A program made the translations under genes and the position numbers. Below, in pieces: positions 15,102 through 22,306 of a stretch of DNA of 27,014 nucleotides (position 1 is the stretch's first letter; every line of letters begins with the position of its first letter). The stretch lies in assembly GCA_035293245.1 (NCBI GenBank), contig DATDOO010000257.1, positions 1 to 27,014 on the forward strand, in the 5' to 3' direction. The stretch is from DATDOO01 sp035293245 (GTDB lineage: Bacteria; Pseudomonadota; Gammaproteobacteria; Methylococcales; Methylococcaceae). The notes below the pieces were generated by a model that was given only the letters and a program-made list of their open reading frames with translations, made no database searches and was not told the origin of the DNA.

Positions 15102-16430
15102 ATGCTTCCTTATCCTTCTGCTGGGGATTTTTTCTCCACCCATCCCAACTTAGCCAATTTCGTGCGCTTTCGAATTCAAACCGTCCCCGTGCTGGCCGCG
15201 GTCTTCCTGATGCTGCTCGTACGCAGCGCATTCGCCATGGAAGCGGAGCCCCTCGTGGCCCATGTGGACGAACTCAGCGCCGATCCCGCGCTCAGTTTGC
15301 AGCAACTGGTCGAGGAAACCGCCGAGCGCTACCCCAAGCAGGGCGTGGCCGGGGCGATGGCCGAGGAAGCGCGCGCCCTGCAGCGGCGGGGCGAGAGCCT
15401 GTTCCCCGGCTACCCGTCCCTGTATCTCCAATGGATCGACGATTCGGTGGGCCAGAGCCGTGGCGTGCGCCAGGTGCAGACCGGCATCCAGTTGCCCTTG
15501 TGGATGTGGGGCCAGCGCGCCGCGGGCAAGGATCTGGCCGGGCAGGCCGCCGCCAACGCCGCCGAATTCGGCCGCGCCCTGCGCCACGAAGTGGCCGGGC
15601 TGGTGCGGGAAGCCCTGTGGGACATCGCCCTGGCGGAAAACCGCCTGGAACTGGCGCGCCGGGTGCACGAAGTCTCGCAGCGCCTGGTCGACACCATCCG
15701 CCTGCGCGTCGAGGTGGGCGACCTGGCCCGCGCCGATCTGCTGCTCGCCGAGAGCGATCATCTGGAAAAACGCGCATCGCTCACCGACGCCGAGGCGGAA
15801 TTGATGCATGCGCGGCAGGCGTTCATCAACCTGACCCGCGCTTCCCGCGCGCCGGCCCGTTTCGAGGAACCAAGGAGCCGCCGTGCGGAAATCTCCGCCG
15901 ACCATCCGACGCTGGCCGCTGCCGGCGCAGCCGTGGAACGCCTGCGCGCCGAGGTGGGCTGGGTGAAGGAATCCAAGCAGGGAGCGCAGCCGACCGTGAC
16001 CGTGGGTACCCAGCACGACTGGTTCGAGCGCGGCCAGGCGCGCGACGACGAGACCAACCTGATCGTGCAGGTGCCTTTCGGCGGAGGGGATTACAACGCG
16101 CCGGTGGAGGCCGAGGCCAATCTGCGCCTCAACCAGGCCATGGCCGAGCGCGAGCAACTGGCGCGCGACCTGGAAAAGGCCTTGCACGAAGCGGAACACC
16201 ACTTGCAGGTGGACGAGGCGCAACTGGCCAATGCCACCGAGCGGCGCCAACTGGCGGAGCGGCACCTGGAAATCAGCCACGCCAGCTTCGACGCCGGGGA
16301 AATGGAGCTGCTGGACCTTCTGAAAATCGAAAGCGCCGCGCAGAAAGCCATCCGCGACGCCGAGCAGACCGCGCTTCAGTTCAAGCGCGACGTCGCCCGT
16401 TACAACCAGGTCGTGGGAGAAATGCCGTGA
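15102..16430 (+). CDS. Outer-membrane efflux channel, TolC/CzcC family
   Basis: The 442-residue protein is the channel of a tripartite heavy-metal efflux system. An N-terminal signal ends near VRSAFA (about residue 45). An earlier hydrophilic stretch of 25 residues suggests the true start could be slightly later, for example a GTG in-frame near residue 21. The mature part has long amphipathic helices rich in Ala, Glu and Leu, typical of outer-membrane efflux proteins. These include HEVAGLVREALWDIALAENR, RVEVGDLARADLLLAESD and SFDAGEMELLDLLKIE, the two halves showing the internal repeat of TolC. No lipobox is seen. Its stop overlaps the GTG of the adaptor gene (GTGA). The frame is open far upstream into the preceding gene, which is a shadow. 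Confidence 0.85.
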   Translation: MLPYPSAGDFFSTHPNLANFVRFRIQTVPVLAAVFLMLLVRSAFAMEAEPLVAHVDELSADPALSLQQLVEETAERYPKQGVAGAMAEEARALQRRGESLFPGYPSLYLQWIDDSVGQSRGVRQVQTGIQLPLWMWGQRAAGKDLAGQAAANAAEFGRALRHEVAGLVREALWDIALAENRLELARRVHEVSQRLVDTIRLRVEVGDLARADLLLAESDHLEKRASLTDAEAELMHARQAFINLTRASRAPARFEEPRSRRAEISADHPTLAAAGAAVERLRAEVGWVKESKQGAQPTVTVGTQHDWFERGQARDDETNLIVQVPFGGGDYNAPVEAEANLRLNQAMAEREQLARDLEKALHEAEHHLQVDEAQLANATERRQLAERHLEISHASFDAGEMELLDLLKIESAAQKAIRDAEQTALQFKRDVARYNQVVGEMP

Positions 16431-17509
16431 AGCGCCTTGCCTTCTGTTTTTGGGCCTGCCTGGCGACGGCGGCGTCCGCCGGGGAAACCGTCGCCGTCAG
16501 CGACGAACAGGCCCAATTGCTGGGCATCGTCACCGCCGCGCCGCAAAGCGCCGACAAGGTGCCGCAGCTCAGGGCTCCGGCGCGGGTGGTGTTGCCGCCG
16601 CAGCAGGAATACGTGGTCAGTGCAACCCAGGCGGGGCTGGTGAGCCGCGTCGCCGCCTCCGCCGGGGAAAAGGTGGCGGCGGGGCAGACCCTGGCCCTGC
16701 TCGCCAGCCCCGCCTTTCTTGCCTTGCAGCGCGACTACCTGCACGCCGTGCGCGAGCACCATCTCGCCGACAGCCAGGTGGCGCGCGACCGCCGCCTGCT
16801 GGACGCGGGCGCTATCCCCCAGCGCCGTTACCAGGAAACCGGCGTCCTGCACGACAAGCACTCCGCCAGCGACGACGAAGCCCGCCAGGTGCTGCGTCTG
16901 GCCGGCATGAACGAAGACGAAATCGACGCGCTGCGCAAAACGGCCAAGTTGAGCGACACCCTGTCCATCCGCGCGCCGTTCGCCGGCGTGGTGCTGGAGA
17001 ACATGGCCGCCGCCGGCCGGCAGGTCGATCAGTTGGCGCCCCTGTTCCGTATCGCCAATCTCGACCGGCTGTGGCTGGAAATCCACCTGCCCCAGGAACA
17101 GGCCGCCGCCATACTGGACGGCGACTTGGTGGAAGCCGGTGCGGCGCGGGGGAAGATCACGGCGGTGAACCGCCAGGTGGACCCGGCGACCCAAAGCGTG
17201 CCGGCCCGCGCGGAAGTGGAAAACGCCCATGACGACCTGCGTCCCGGCCAGATGCTGGAAGCGGAAATTCTGCGTCCCGCCGGCGAGCCGGTGTTCTCCC
17301 TGCCTGCCGCCGCCCTGACCCATCACGGCGCCGGGGCGTTCGTCTTCGTGCGCGTCGCTACCGGCTTCGAAGCGCGGAGCGTGGAGATGCTCGGCCGCCG
17401 CGAGGCGACGGTCTTCGTGCGCGGTGCCTTAAGCGCGGCGGACCGGATCGCCGTGCAGGGGGTGGCGGCGCTCAAGGCCCGCTGGACCGAGGCGGACGAG
17501 GGCGAGTGA
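16427..17509 (+). CDS. Efflux RND periplasmic adaptor subunit (CzcB-like membrane fusion protein)
   Basis: The 360-residue adaptor links the inner-membrane pump to the outer-membrane channel. It has a signal peptide (MKRLAFCFWACLATAASA), a barrel-sandwich hybrid (ATQAGLVSRVAASAGEKVAAG and IRAPFAGVVLENMAAAGRQV), an alpha-hairpin between them (about 95-150), a beta-barrel segment (LWLEIHLPQEQ) and a membrane-proximal end with LRPGQMLEAEI. No histidine-rich or methionine-rich N-terminal metal-binding extension is present, unlike CzcB of Cupriavidus. The GTG start overlaps the upstream stop and has GGAGA about six bases before it. The pump gene follows after four bases. The substrate cannot be told from this protein. 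Confidence 0.88.
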   Translation: MKRLAFCFWACLATAASAGETVAVSDEQAQLLGIVTAAPQSADKVPQLRAPARVVLPPQQEYVVSATQAGLVSRVAASAGEKVAAGQTLALLASPAFLALQRDYLHAVREHHLADSQVARDRRLLDAGAIPQRRYQETGVLHDKHSASDDEARQVLRLAGMNEDEIDALRKTAKLSDTLSIRAPFAGVVLENMAAAGRQVDQLAPLFRIANLDRLWLEIHLPQEQAAAILDGDLVEAGAARGKITAVNRQVDPATQSVPARAEVENAHDDLRPGQMLEAEILRPAGEPVFSLPAAALTHHGAGAFVFVRVATGFEARSVEMLGRREATVFVRGALSAADRIAVQGVAALKARWTEADEGE

Positions 17510-17513
17510 GTCA

Positions 17514-20500
17514 ATGTCCCGTCTGATCGAACTGGCGCTGACCCAGCGCCTTCTCATGCTGGTCGCCGTCGTCCTGCTGGCCGGGGCCGGGGTATTCGCG
17601 GCGCGCGATCTGCCCATCGACGCCTTTCCCGACGTCTCGCCCACCCAGGTCAAGGTCATCGTCAAGGCCCCCGGCATGACGCCGGAGGAAGTGGAAGCGC
17701 GCATCACCACGCCCATCGAACTGGAACTGCTGGGCATCCCCAGGCAGACCATGCTGCGCTCCATCGCCAAGTACGCCCTCACCGACATCACGGTGGACTT
17801 CGCGGAAGGCACGGACATCTACTGGGCGCGCCAGCAGATCGCCGAGCGCCTCACCGCGGTGTGGGGCGATTTGCCCGAAGGCGTGGACGGCGGCGTTGCG
17901 CCCATGACCACCCCGCTGGGGGAGATGTTCATGTTCACCATCGAGGGCGACATCTCCCTCATGGACAAGCGCAACCTGCTGGACTGGACGATTCGCCCGG
18001 TCCTGCGCACCGTGCCGGGCGTGGCCGACGTGAACGCCCTCGGGGGACTGGCGAAGAGCTTCGAGGTGATTCCCGACCACCTGCGCCTCGCTTCACGCGG
18101 CATCCGCCTCCAGCAACTCAAGGAGGCGCTCCTGGCCAACAACCGCAACGACGGCGCCGGTCGCATGGCCGAAGGCGAGGAGGCGCTGCTGGTGCGCGCC
18201 GAAGGGCGCATCCGCGACCTGGACGACTTGCGTTCCGTGGTGGTCGCCACTCGCGAGGGTGTACCCATCCGGGTGGGCGACGTGGCGGACGTGCGCATCG
18301 GCGCCCTGACCCGCTACGGCGCGGTCACCCAGAACGGCAAAGGCGAGGCGGCGGAAGGGCTGATCCTCAGCCTGCGCGGCGCCAACGCCCGCCAGGTGGT
18401 GGAGGGGTTGAAGGAAAAAATCGCCGGTTTGACGCCGGTCCTGCCCCAAGGGGTCAGCATCGACGTGTTCTACAACCGCGGCGATCTGGTCGGCCGCGCC
18501 GTCCATACGGTAGTCAAAGCGCTGGTGGAGGCCATCGTGCTGGTGCTGGTGCTGTTGCTCCTGTTCCTCGGCGACCCGCGCGCCTCCATTACCGTGGCCC
18601 TGTCCTTGCCGCTGTCGGCGCTGTGGACGTTTATTTTGATGAGGCAGTTCGGCCTGTCCGCCAATCTCATGAGCTTGGGCGGCTTGGCCATCGCCATCGG
18701 CATGCTGGTGGACGCCGCCGTGGTGGTGGTGGAAAACATCGCCGCCCACCTGGCGGAAGCCGGGGAAGACAGCCGCCAGCCCCGTCTGCACCTCATCTAT
18801 CGCGCCGTCGGGGAGGTCGCCACTCCGGTGGCTTCGGGCATTCTCATCATCATCATTGTCTTCCTGCCGCTGCTGACCCTGGAAGGGCTGGAAGGCAAGC
18901 TGTTCACCCCGGTGGCGCTGACCATCGTCTTCGCCCTGTCCGGCTCGCTGTTACTGTCGCTGACCGTCATCCCGGTGCTGGCTTCCTTCCTGCTCAAGCA
19001 CGTCTCCCACGACGAACCCTGGCTGCCGCGCCGCCTGCACCAGTTGTACCGGCCGATTCTGCTCTGGAGCCTGGATAATTCGCGCAGCGTGCTGTGGACG
19101 GCGGCCGGGCTGCTGGTCGTGACGATTCTGGTGTTCTCCCAGATCGGCAAGAGCTTCATGCCGACCCTGGACGAGGGCGACATCATCGTCCAGGTGGAAA
19201 AACTGCCGTCCATCACCCTGGACCAGTCGGCGCGCCTGGATTTGAAAATCCAGCAGGCCATCCTGGCGAAAGTGCCGGAAGTGACGCGCATCATCGCCCG
19301 CCTCGGCTCGGACGAACTGGGGCTGGACCCCATGGGTCTCAACGAGACCGACACCTTCATGGTGCTCAAGCCCAAAGACCAATGGCGCATGGGCAATAAG
19401 GAGGCCCTGATCGAGGAAATCCGCCAGGTCATGGACGAGTTTCCCGGCATCGCCTACGGCTTCACCCAGCCGATCCAGATGCGCGTGACGGAAATGCTCA
19501 CCGGCGTGCGCGGCGACGTGGCCGTGAAGCTGTTCGGACCCGATCTCGCGGTGCTCAACGCCAAGGCGGAGGAAATCGCGACCGCCCTGCGCGCCGTGCC
19601 GGGCGCGTCGGACGTGTTCACCACCCGCAACGAGGGCGTGCAGTACCTGAGCATCCGCCCGGACCGCCTGGCGGCGGGGCGGCTGGGCTTGAGCGGCGAC
19701 GAACTGCAGGACGTGCTGCGCGCCGGGATCGAGGGGCTAAGGCTCGGCATCGTCCAGGAAGGCGTCCAGCGCACCCCTCTCTTGTTGCGCGGTCCCGGCG
19801 ACTTCGACACCCTGAATACCTTGCAAATCGCCCTGCCGGACGGCCGCCGCGTGCCCTTGTCCAGCATTGCCAGCCTGGAACGGGTGGAAGGGGTGGTGTC
19901 GGTGGCGCGCGAGCGCGGCCAGCGTTTTTCCGTGGTGCGCAGCAACGTGCAGGGGCGCGATCTGGTGGGCTTCGTCGACGAAGCGCGCAAGACCGTGGCC
20001 GAGAAGGTGGCTTTGCCCGGCGGCTACACCCTGGAGTGGGGCGGCCAGTTCGAGAACCAGCAACGTGCCGCCGCCCGGCTGATGCTGGTCATCCCCGTCG
20101 CGCTGGGGCTGATTTTCCTGTTGCTGTTCTCCACCTTCGCTTCGGTGCGCCAAGCGGTGCTGGTGCTGTCCAACATTCCCCTGGCCATGATCGGCGGGGT
20201 GTTCGGCTTGTGGCTGTCGGGCGAATACCTGTCCGTGCCGGCCTCGGTGGGCTTCATCGCCCTGCTGGGCATCGCGGTGCTCAACGGCGTGGTGCTGGTC
20301 AGCTACTTCAACCAGTTGCGCGCTCAGGGGATGGACATGGGCCGGGTGGTGGTGGAAGGCGCCATGCGCCGGCTGCGCCCGGTGCTGATGACCGCCAGCA
20401 TCGCCGCCTTCGGCCTGCTGCCCATGCTGTTCGCCAGCGGGCCGGGTTCGGAAATCCAGAGGCCCCTGGCAGTGGTGGTTACCGGCGGCCTGGTTACCTC

Positions 20501-20573
20501 CACCCTGCTGACCCTGCTGCTGTTGCCCATCCTTTACCGGCGCTACGGTGAAGCGGAAGGAGTTCAGGCATGA
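17514..20573 (+). CDS. Heavy-metal efflux RND pump, inner-membrane permease (CzcA/CusA family)
   Basis: The 1019-residue pump has the twelve-helix RND layout with two large periplasmic loops. Family signatures include PIDAFPDVSPTQVKV, GLAKSFEVIPD, DVFYNRGDLV, GGLAIAIGMLVDAAVVVVEN in helix 4, FMPTLDEGDI, RLGSDELGLDPMG, ETDTFMVLKPKDQW and SVGFIALLGIAVLNGVVLVS. In helix 4 Asp400 and Glu407 occupy the proton-relay positions, but the first aspartate of the CzcA motif (DFGxxxDGA) is replaced by the AIG of CusA-type pumps. This favours a motif group nearer the Cu/Ag exporters than classic Co/Zn/Cd ones, while the LGSDELGLDPMG segment is CzcA-like. The substrate is therefore left open. It overlaps the DUF3240 gene by four bases. 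Confidence 0.92.
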   Translation: MSRLIELALTQRLLMLVAVVLLAGAGVFAARDLPIDAFPDVSPTQVKVIVKAPGMTPEEVEARITTPIELELLGIPRQTMLRSIAKYALTDITVDFAEGTDIYWARQQIAERLTAVWGDLPEGVDGGVAPMTTPLGEMFMFTIEGDISLMDKRNLLDWTIRPVLRTVPGVADVNALGGLAKSFEVIPDHLRLASRGIRLQQLKEALLANNRNDGAGRMAEGEEALLVRAEGRIRDLDDLRSVVVATREGVPIRVGDVADVRIGALTRYGAVTQNGKGEAAEGLILSLRGANARQVVEGLKEKIAGLTPVLPQGVSIDVFYNRGDLVGRAVHTVVKALVEAIVLVLVLLLLFLGDPRASITVALSLPLSALWTFILMRQFGLSANLMSLGGLAIAIGMLVDAAVVVVENIAAHLAEAGEDSRQPRLHLIYRAVGEVATPVASGILIIIIVFLPLLTLEGLEGKLFTPVALTIVFALSGSLLLSLTVIPVLASFLLKHVSHDEPWLPRRLHQLYRPILLWSLDNSRSVLWTAAGLLVVTILVFSQIGKSFMPTLDEGDIIVQVEKLPSITLDQSARLDLKIQQAILAKVPEVTRIIARLGSDELGLDPMGLNETDTFMVLKPKDQWRMGNKEALIEEIRQVMDEFPGIAYGFTQPIQMRVTEMLTGVRGDVAVKLFGPDLAVLNAKAEEIATALRAVPGASDVFTTRNEGVQYLSIRPDRLAAGRLGLSGDELQDVLRAGIEGLRLGIVQEGVQRTPLLLRGPGDFDTLNTLQIALPDGRRVPLSSIASLERVEGVVSVARERGQRFSVVRSNVQGRDLVGFVDEARKTVAEKVALPGGYTLEWGGQFENQQRAAARLMLVIPVALGLIFLLLFSTFASVRQAVLVLSNIPLAMIGGVFGLWLSGEYLSVPASVGFIALLGIAVLNGVVLVSYFNQLRAQGMDMGRVVVEGAMRRLRPVLMTASIAAFGLLPMLFASGPGSEIQRPLAVVVTGGLVTSTLLTLLLLPILYRRYGEAEGVQA

Positions 20574-20872
20574 CCAGCGAAGTCCTCCTCACCCTCACCG
20601 TCTCTCCCCGCCTGGAAGACACCGTGGTCGACTGGCTGCTCAGCCACGAGAGCGGCTACGGCTTCACCAGCTTTCCGGTGTCGGGCCATTCCAGCGCCCA
20701 TGGCGGCTTGACGCTCGCCGAACAGGTGTCGGGGCGCAAGAAACAGGTGCGCTTCCAGATGCACCTGCCCGGCGCCGAGGTTCCCGCCCTGCTGGACCAG
20801 TTGCGCCGGGACTTCGCCGGCAGCGGGATGCACTACTGGATATCTCCCGTGCTGGACAGCGCCAGCTTGTAG
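20570..20872 (+). CDS. DUF3240 family protein of the metal-efflux operon
   Basis: This 100-residue soluble protein has no signal peptide or membrane segment. The pattern MTSEVLLTLTVSPRLEDTVV, DWLLSHESGYGFTSFPVSGH, SGRKKQVRFQMHLPG and SGMHYWISPV is that of DUF3240, a small PII-like/ferredoxin-fold family found almost always beside CzcA-type pumps. Its ATG overlaps the pump stop (ATGA), so the two are coupled in translation. A regulatory or metal-sensing role at the cytosolic side of the pump is plausible from fold and context but not established. Histidines in GHSSAHGG and at MHY could bind metal; this is speculation. Confidence 0.85.
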   Translation: MTSEVLLTLTVSPRLEDTVVDWLLSHESGYGFTSFPVSGHSSAHGGLTLAEQVSGRKKQVRFQMHLPGAEVPALLDQLRRDFAGSGMHYWISPVLDSASL

Positions 20873-20948
20873 CGGCCCCTTGTCCCGAGCCCGTAATTAG
20901 GCAATCCGGTCCAAGGTTGATACCATAAATTGGATGCCCAGACTCGGC

Positions 20949-20974
20949 TTCTCCCCAGGCGGAGAACGGCCTGG
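20949..20974. promoter_or_regulatory. Two mutually exclusive hairpins before the unknown membrane-protein gene
   Basis: TTCTCC (20949-20954) can pair with GGAGAA (20961-20966), while CCAGGC (20955-20960) can pair with GCCTGG (20969-20974). The two stems overlap, so they exclude each other. They lie about 50 bp before the ATG at 21023. No run of T follows, so this is not an ordinary terminator. The rest of 20873-21022 shows no gene. Confidence 0.3.
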
Positions 20975-21022
20975 CGCAGGAACGGCGACACCAACTACAA
21001 CATTACAAGCCCGGTATCTCCC

Positions 21023-21571
21023 ATGAATGCATCTCCCAAAGCCTGCGAACAATGCCGTTCGCAACGCGTATCCATCGGCAAACATTTCTATGAACTTAGC
21101 CCCTTGCGCCGTTACGGCGGAGCGCTGCTGATCTATTTGCCCTTGTTCGTGTCCCTGCCTTTCGTATTGCTGGGGGCCGGCGTGCTCTATGCGCATTTGC
21201 GCGTGCTCGGCGCCAAGAACATCAAGGGTTACCGGGAATTCATCCCCAATTGGTCCACCCACCGCTACCGCACTCTGCGGGAACAGGTCACCATGAAAAT
21301 GGACCCCACGGCGCCCTGGGTCAACACCAAGCTGTTCTGGATGTTCAACTGCAACCTGTATTGCCCCTTGAGCGTCGGCCTGTACGAGTGGTCGACCTAT
21401 CTGGTGAAGATGGTGGAGAACTTCTGGTGCCCGTTCTTCCACGACCGCAAGGAGACCCACGCGGAAGCGGCCATCGACCAGTCCTACTGGCACATCCTGC
21501 CGGAGAACCGCGAATTGCTGGCCCCGGAAGACCGCGACTGCGCCATCTGGAACGAGGACGCCGGGAAGTAA
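21023..21571 (+). CDS. Unrecognised membrane protein with N-terminal CxxC
   Basis: I do not recognise this 182-residue protein. It begins with a CEQC pair (residues 8-11), followed by FYELSPLRRYGGALL, one strong membrane segment (about 32-57, LLIYLPLFVSLPFVLLGAGV) and a mostly polar remainder rich in Trp, Tyr and Phe. The remainder includes GYREFIPNWSTHRYR, a second weaker hydrophobic part around LFWMFNCNLYCPLSVGLYEW and a cysteine in ENFWCPFFHDRKE. Cysteine pairs on either side of the membrane segment might bind metal or haem, or form disulphides. The ATG at 21023 is chosen because the upstream frame (to 20930) has low-quality sequence over the hairpins; no good ribosome site is visible. It stands alone between the efflux operon and the accessory island. 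Confidence 0.65.
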   Translation: MNASPKACEQCRSQRVSIGKHFYELSPLRRYGGALLIYLPLFVSLPFVLLGAGVLYAHLRVLGAKNIKGYREFIPNWSTHRYRTLREQVTMKMDPTAPWVNTKLFWMFNCNLYCPLSVGLYEWSTYLVKMVENFWCPFFHDRKETHAEAAIDQSYWHILPENRELLAPEDRDCAIWNEDAGK

Positions 21572-21600
21572 ATGTCTCCGGCCAATCGGAGGTCTGTTTC

Positions 21601-21623
21601 GTTCCCACGCTACGCGTGGGAAC
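21601..21623. repeat. Perfect palindromic repeat GTTCCCACGC/GCGTGGGAAC
   Basis: A 10-bp perfect stem with loop TAC forms just after the unknown membrane-protein gene and could also end its transcription. This sequence type is a familiar dispersed palindrome of bacterial genomes. A smaller stem, CTCCG/CGGAG (21576-21592), precedes it. Confidence 0.6.
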
Positions 21624-21684
21624 GAGGGAAACGGGACTGCCGGTACACGTCGCGCCGATGGCCGATCTTGGCTACCAGCACCAG
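21610..21684 (-). pseudogene. Fragment of a RelE-type toxin gene (C-terminal end)
   Basis: The minus strand reads LVLVAKIGHRRDVYR and then runs into the palindrome at 21601-21623, which supplies the stop codon. RelE/ParE toxins end with a very similar VGHRREVYR segment. Nothing upstream continues the frame as a toxin: it meets another repeat at 21683. Only about 15 residues carry the match, so this is a tentative remnant with no function. Confidence 0.5.
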
Positions 21685-21717
21685 CCCGCGTAGGCGCCAA
21701 TAGCGAAGCGTATTCGC
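21683..21717. repeat. Short palindromic repeat with AGCCCGCGTAG tail
   Basis: An imperfect hairpin around GCGCCAATA / TATTCGC is preceded by AGCCCGCGTAG (21683-21693). This 11-mer is the reverse complement of the tail that follows the repeats at 21737 and 21827. It resembles a truncated copy of a dispersed element. Confidence 0.45.
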
Positions 21718-21736
21718 ACGCATGAAAGCCTCTTTC

Positions 21737-21773
21737 CTCCGATTACGCTACGCTAATCGGAGCTACGCGGGCT
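21737..21773. repeat. Palindromic repeat CTCCGATTA/TAATCGGAG with CTACGCGGGCT tail
   Basis: A perfect 9-bp stem (21737-21745 and 21754-21762) with an 8-base loop is followed at once by CTACGCGGGCT (21763-21773). The same tail recurs at 21853-21863 and, inverted, at 21683-21693. Confidence 0.6.
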
Positions 21774-21825
21774 CGATGTCTTTGAAGCGGGCAAATTCCT
21801 TGCCGTTGTCCACACTTTGCTCGAA
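21763..21825 (-). pseudogene. Fragment of an IS30-family transposase
   Basis: The minus strand encodes FEQSVDNGKEFARFKDIE followed by PA and a stop supplied by the tail of the adjacent repeat. DNGKEFA with a following acidic helix is the second-aspartate region of IS30-family DDE transposases. Only about 20 residues remain between two palindromic repeats, so it is a dead remnant. No inverted ends or other parts of the element are recognisable. Confidence 0.55.
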
Positions 21826-21826
21826 C

Positions 21827-21864
21827 GATGCGCTTCCTATCGTCAGCGCATCCTACGCGGGCTA
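21827..21864. repeat. Palindromic repeat GATGCGCT/AGCGCATC with CTACGCGGGCT tail
   Basis: An 8-bp perfect stem (21827-21834 and 21845-21852) is followed by CTACGCGGGCT (21853-21863). On the minus strand this repeat abuts the 120-residue cassette-like gene and its CTA supplies that gene's stop codon. Confidence 0.6.
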
Positions 21865-22224
21865 CAACTCTGTAGATGAAAGGTGACGGACGAAATACTG
21901 TTGTTCCCGACGCACGGGCGAATTCTGCGGCTGACTCAGAATATGCTTTAACCACGCTAAAAGATCTGGCATCACAGACGTTTCCAAGAGGACCTTTGCG
22001 GCGTGAACCTGTTCTCTGGGTAGAGCTGCGGACCGAATATACAGTCTCTCGTGCGGAACGTTGGGATTTGGGGGCCAGAAGTGGCAATCAAGCAGCGCAC
22101 CCGAGCCGCCACGGATCAGGTGCCACTCAATTGGTGGATCTAGCTCACGCAGCACAGCAGTCAGGACGCTTGGCTTCAACGGGTAGCCAGTTCCCTTGCG
22201 AAGGCGTTGAGTCTCGCTACGCAT
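21862..22224 (-). CDS. Unknown small protein, second integron-cassette-like ORF
   Basis: I do not know this 120-residue protein. It has no signal or membrane segment. Notable parts are TGYPLKPSVLTAVLRELDPP, IEWHLIRGGSGALLDCHFWP, PPNPNVPHERLYIRS and LLAWLKHILSQPQNSPVRRE. The gene begins 11 bases after the GTT of the attC-like site (GTTGGCC), a spacing typical of gene cassettes, and has no clear ribosome site. A TTG four codons upstream is possible. Its 3' end runs straight into a palindromic repeat that provides the stop, so the natural C-terminus may be slightly altered and the cassette's own attC site is missing. Base composition is lower in GC than in surrounding core genes, suggesting transfer. 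Frame length and codon pattern support a real gene. Confidence 0.6.
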   Translation of the reverse strand: MRSETQRLRKGTGYPLKPSVLTAVLRELDPPIEWHLIRGGSGALLDCHFWPPNPNVPHERLYIRSAALPREQVHAAKVLLETSVMPDLLAWLKHILSQPQNSPVRREQQYFVRHLSSTEL

Positions 22225-22230
22225 TGGTGA

Positions 22231-22301
22231 GGCCAACGTAGAAGTGAGCGGCCTTGCGCGGCTTTATGCGCAAGGTCCGCTCGACTGCCGGGTTGGGGCG
22301 C
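22231..22301 (-). repeat. attC-like integron recombination site (71 nt)
   Basis: On the minus strand the site opens with an R''-like GCGCCCCAAC (22301-22292) and closes with an R'-like GTTGGCC (22237-22231). Between them the arms GAGCGGACCTTGCGC (22282-22268) and GCGCAAGGCCGCTC (22259-22246) pair completely except for one extra A, resembling the extrahelical base of attC sites; the loop is ATAAAGCC. Length, AAC/GTT ends and bulged stem fit the attC plan. The third purine of the R' consensus (GTTRRRY) is not matched. It follows the stop of the nuclease-like gene by five bases, as in cassettes. Confidence 0.75.
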
Positions 22302-22306
22302 AGACT

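Noticed and set aside
15431..16426. Extended upstream frame before the efflux adaptor
   Set aside because: It overlaps the conserved outer-membrane channel gene and is arginine/glycine-rich; the adaptor starts with a signal peptide at 16427.
20873..21022. Cyclic-di-GMP riboswitch before the unknown membrane protein
   Set aside because: Only short hairpins are present; the conserved core of that riboswitch class is not found.
21596..21864. Possible CRISPR array from clustered repeats
   Set aside because: The repeats are different palindromes with irregular spacing, not one repeat with uniform spacers, and there are no cas genes.
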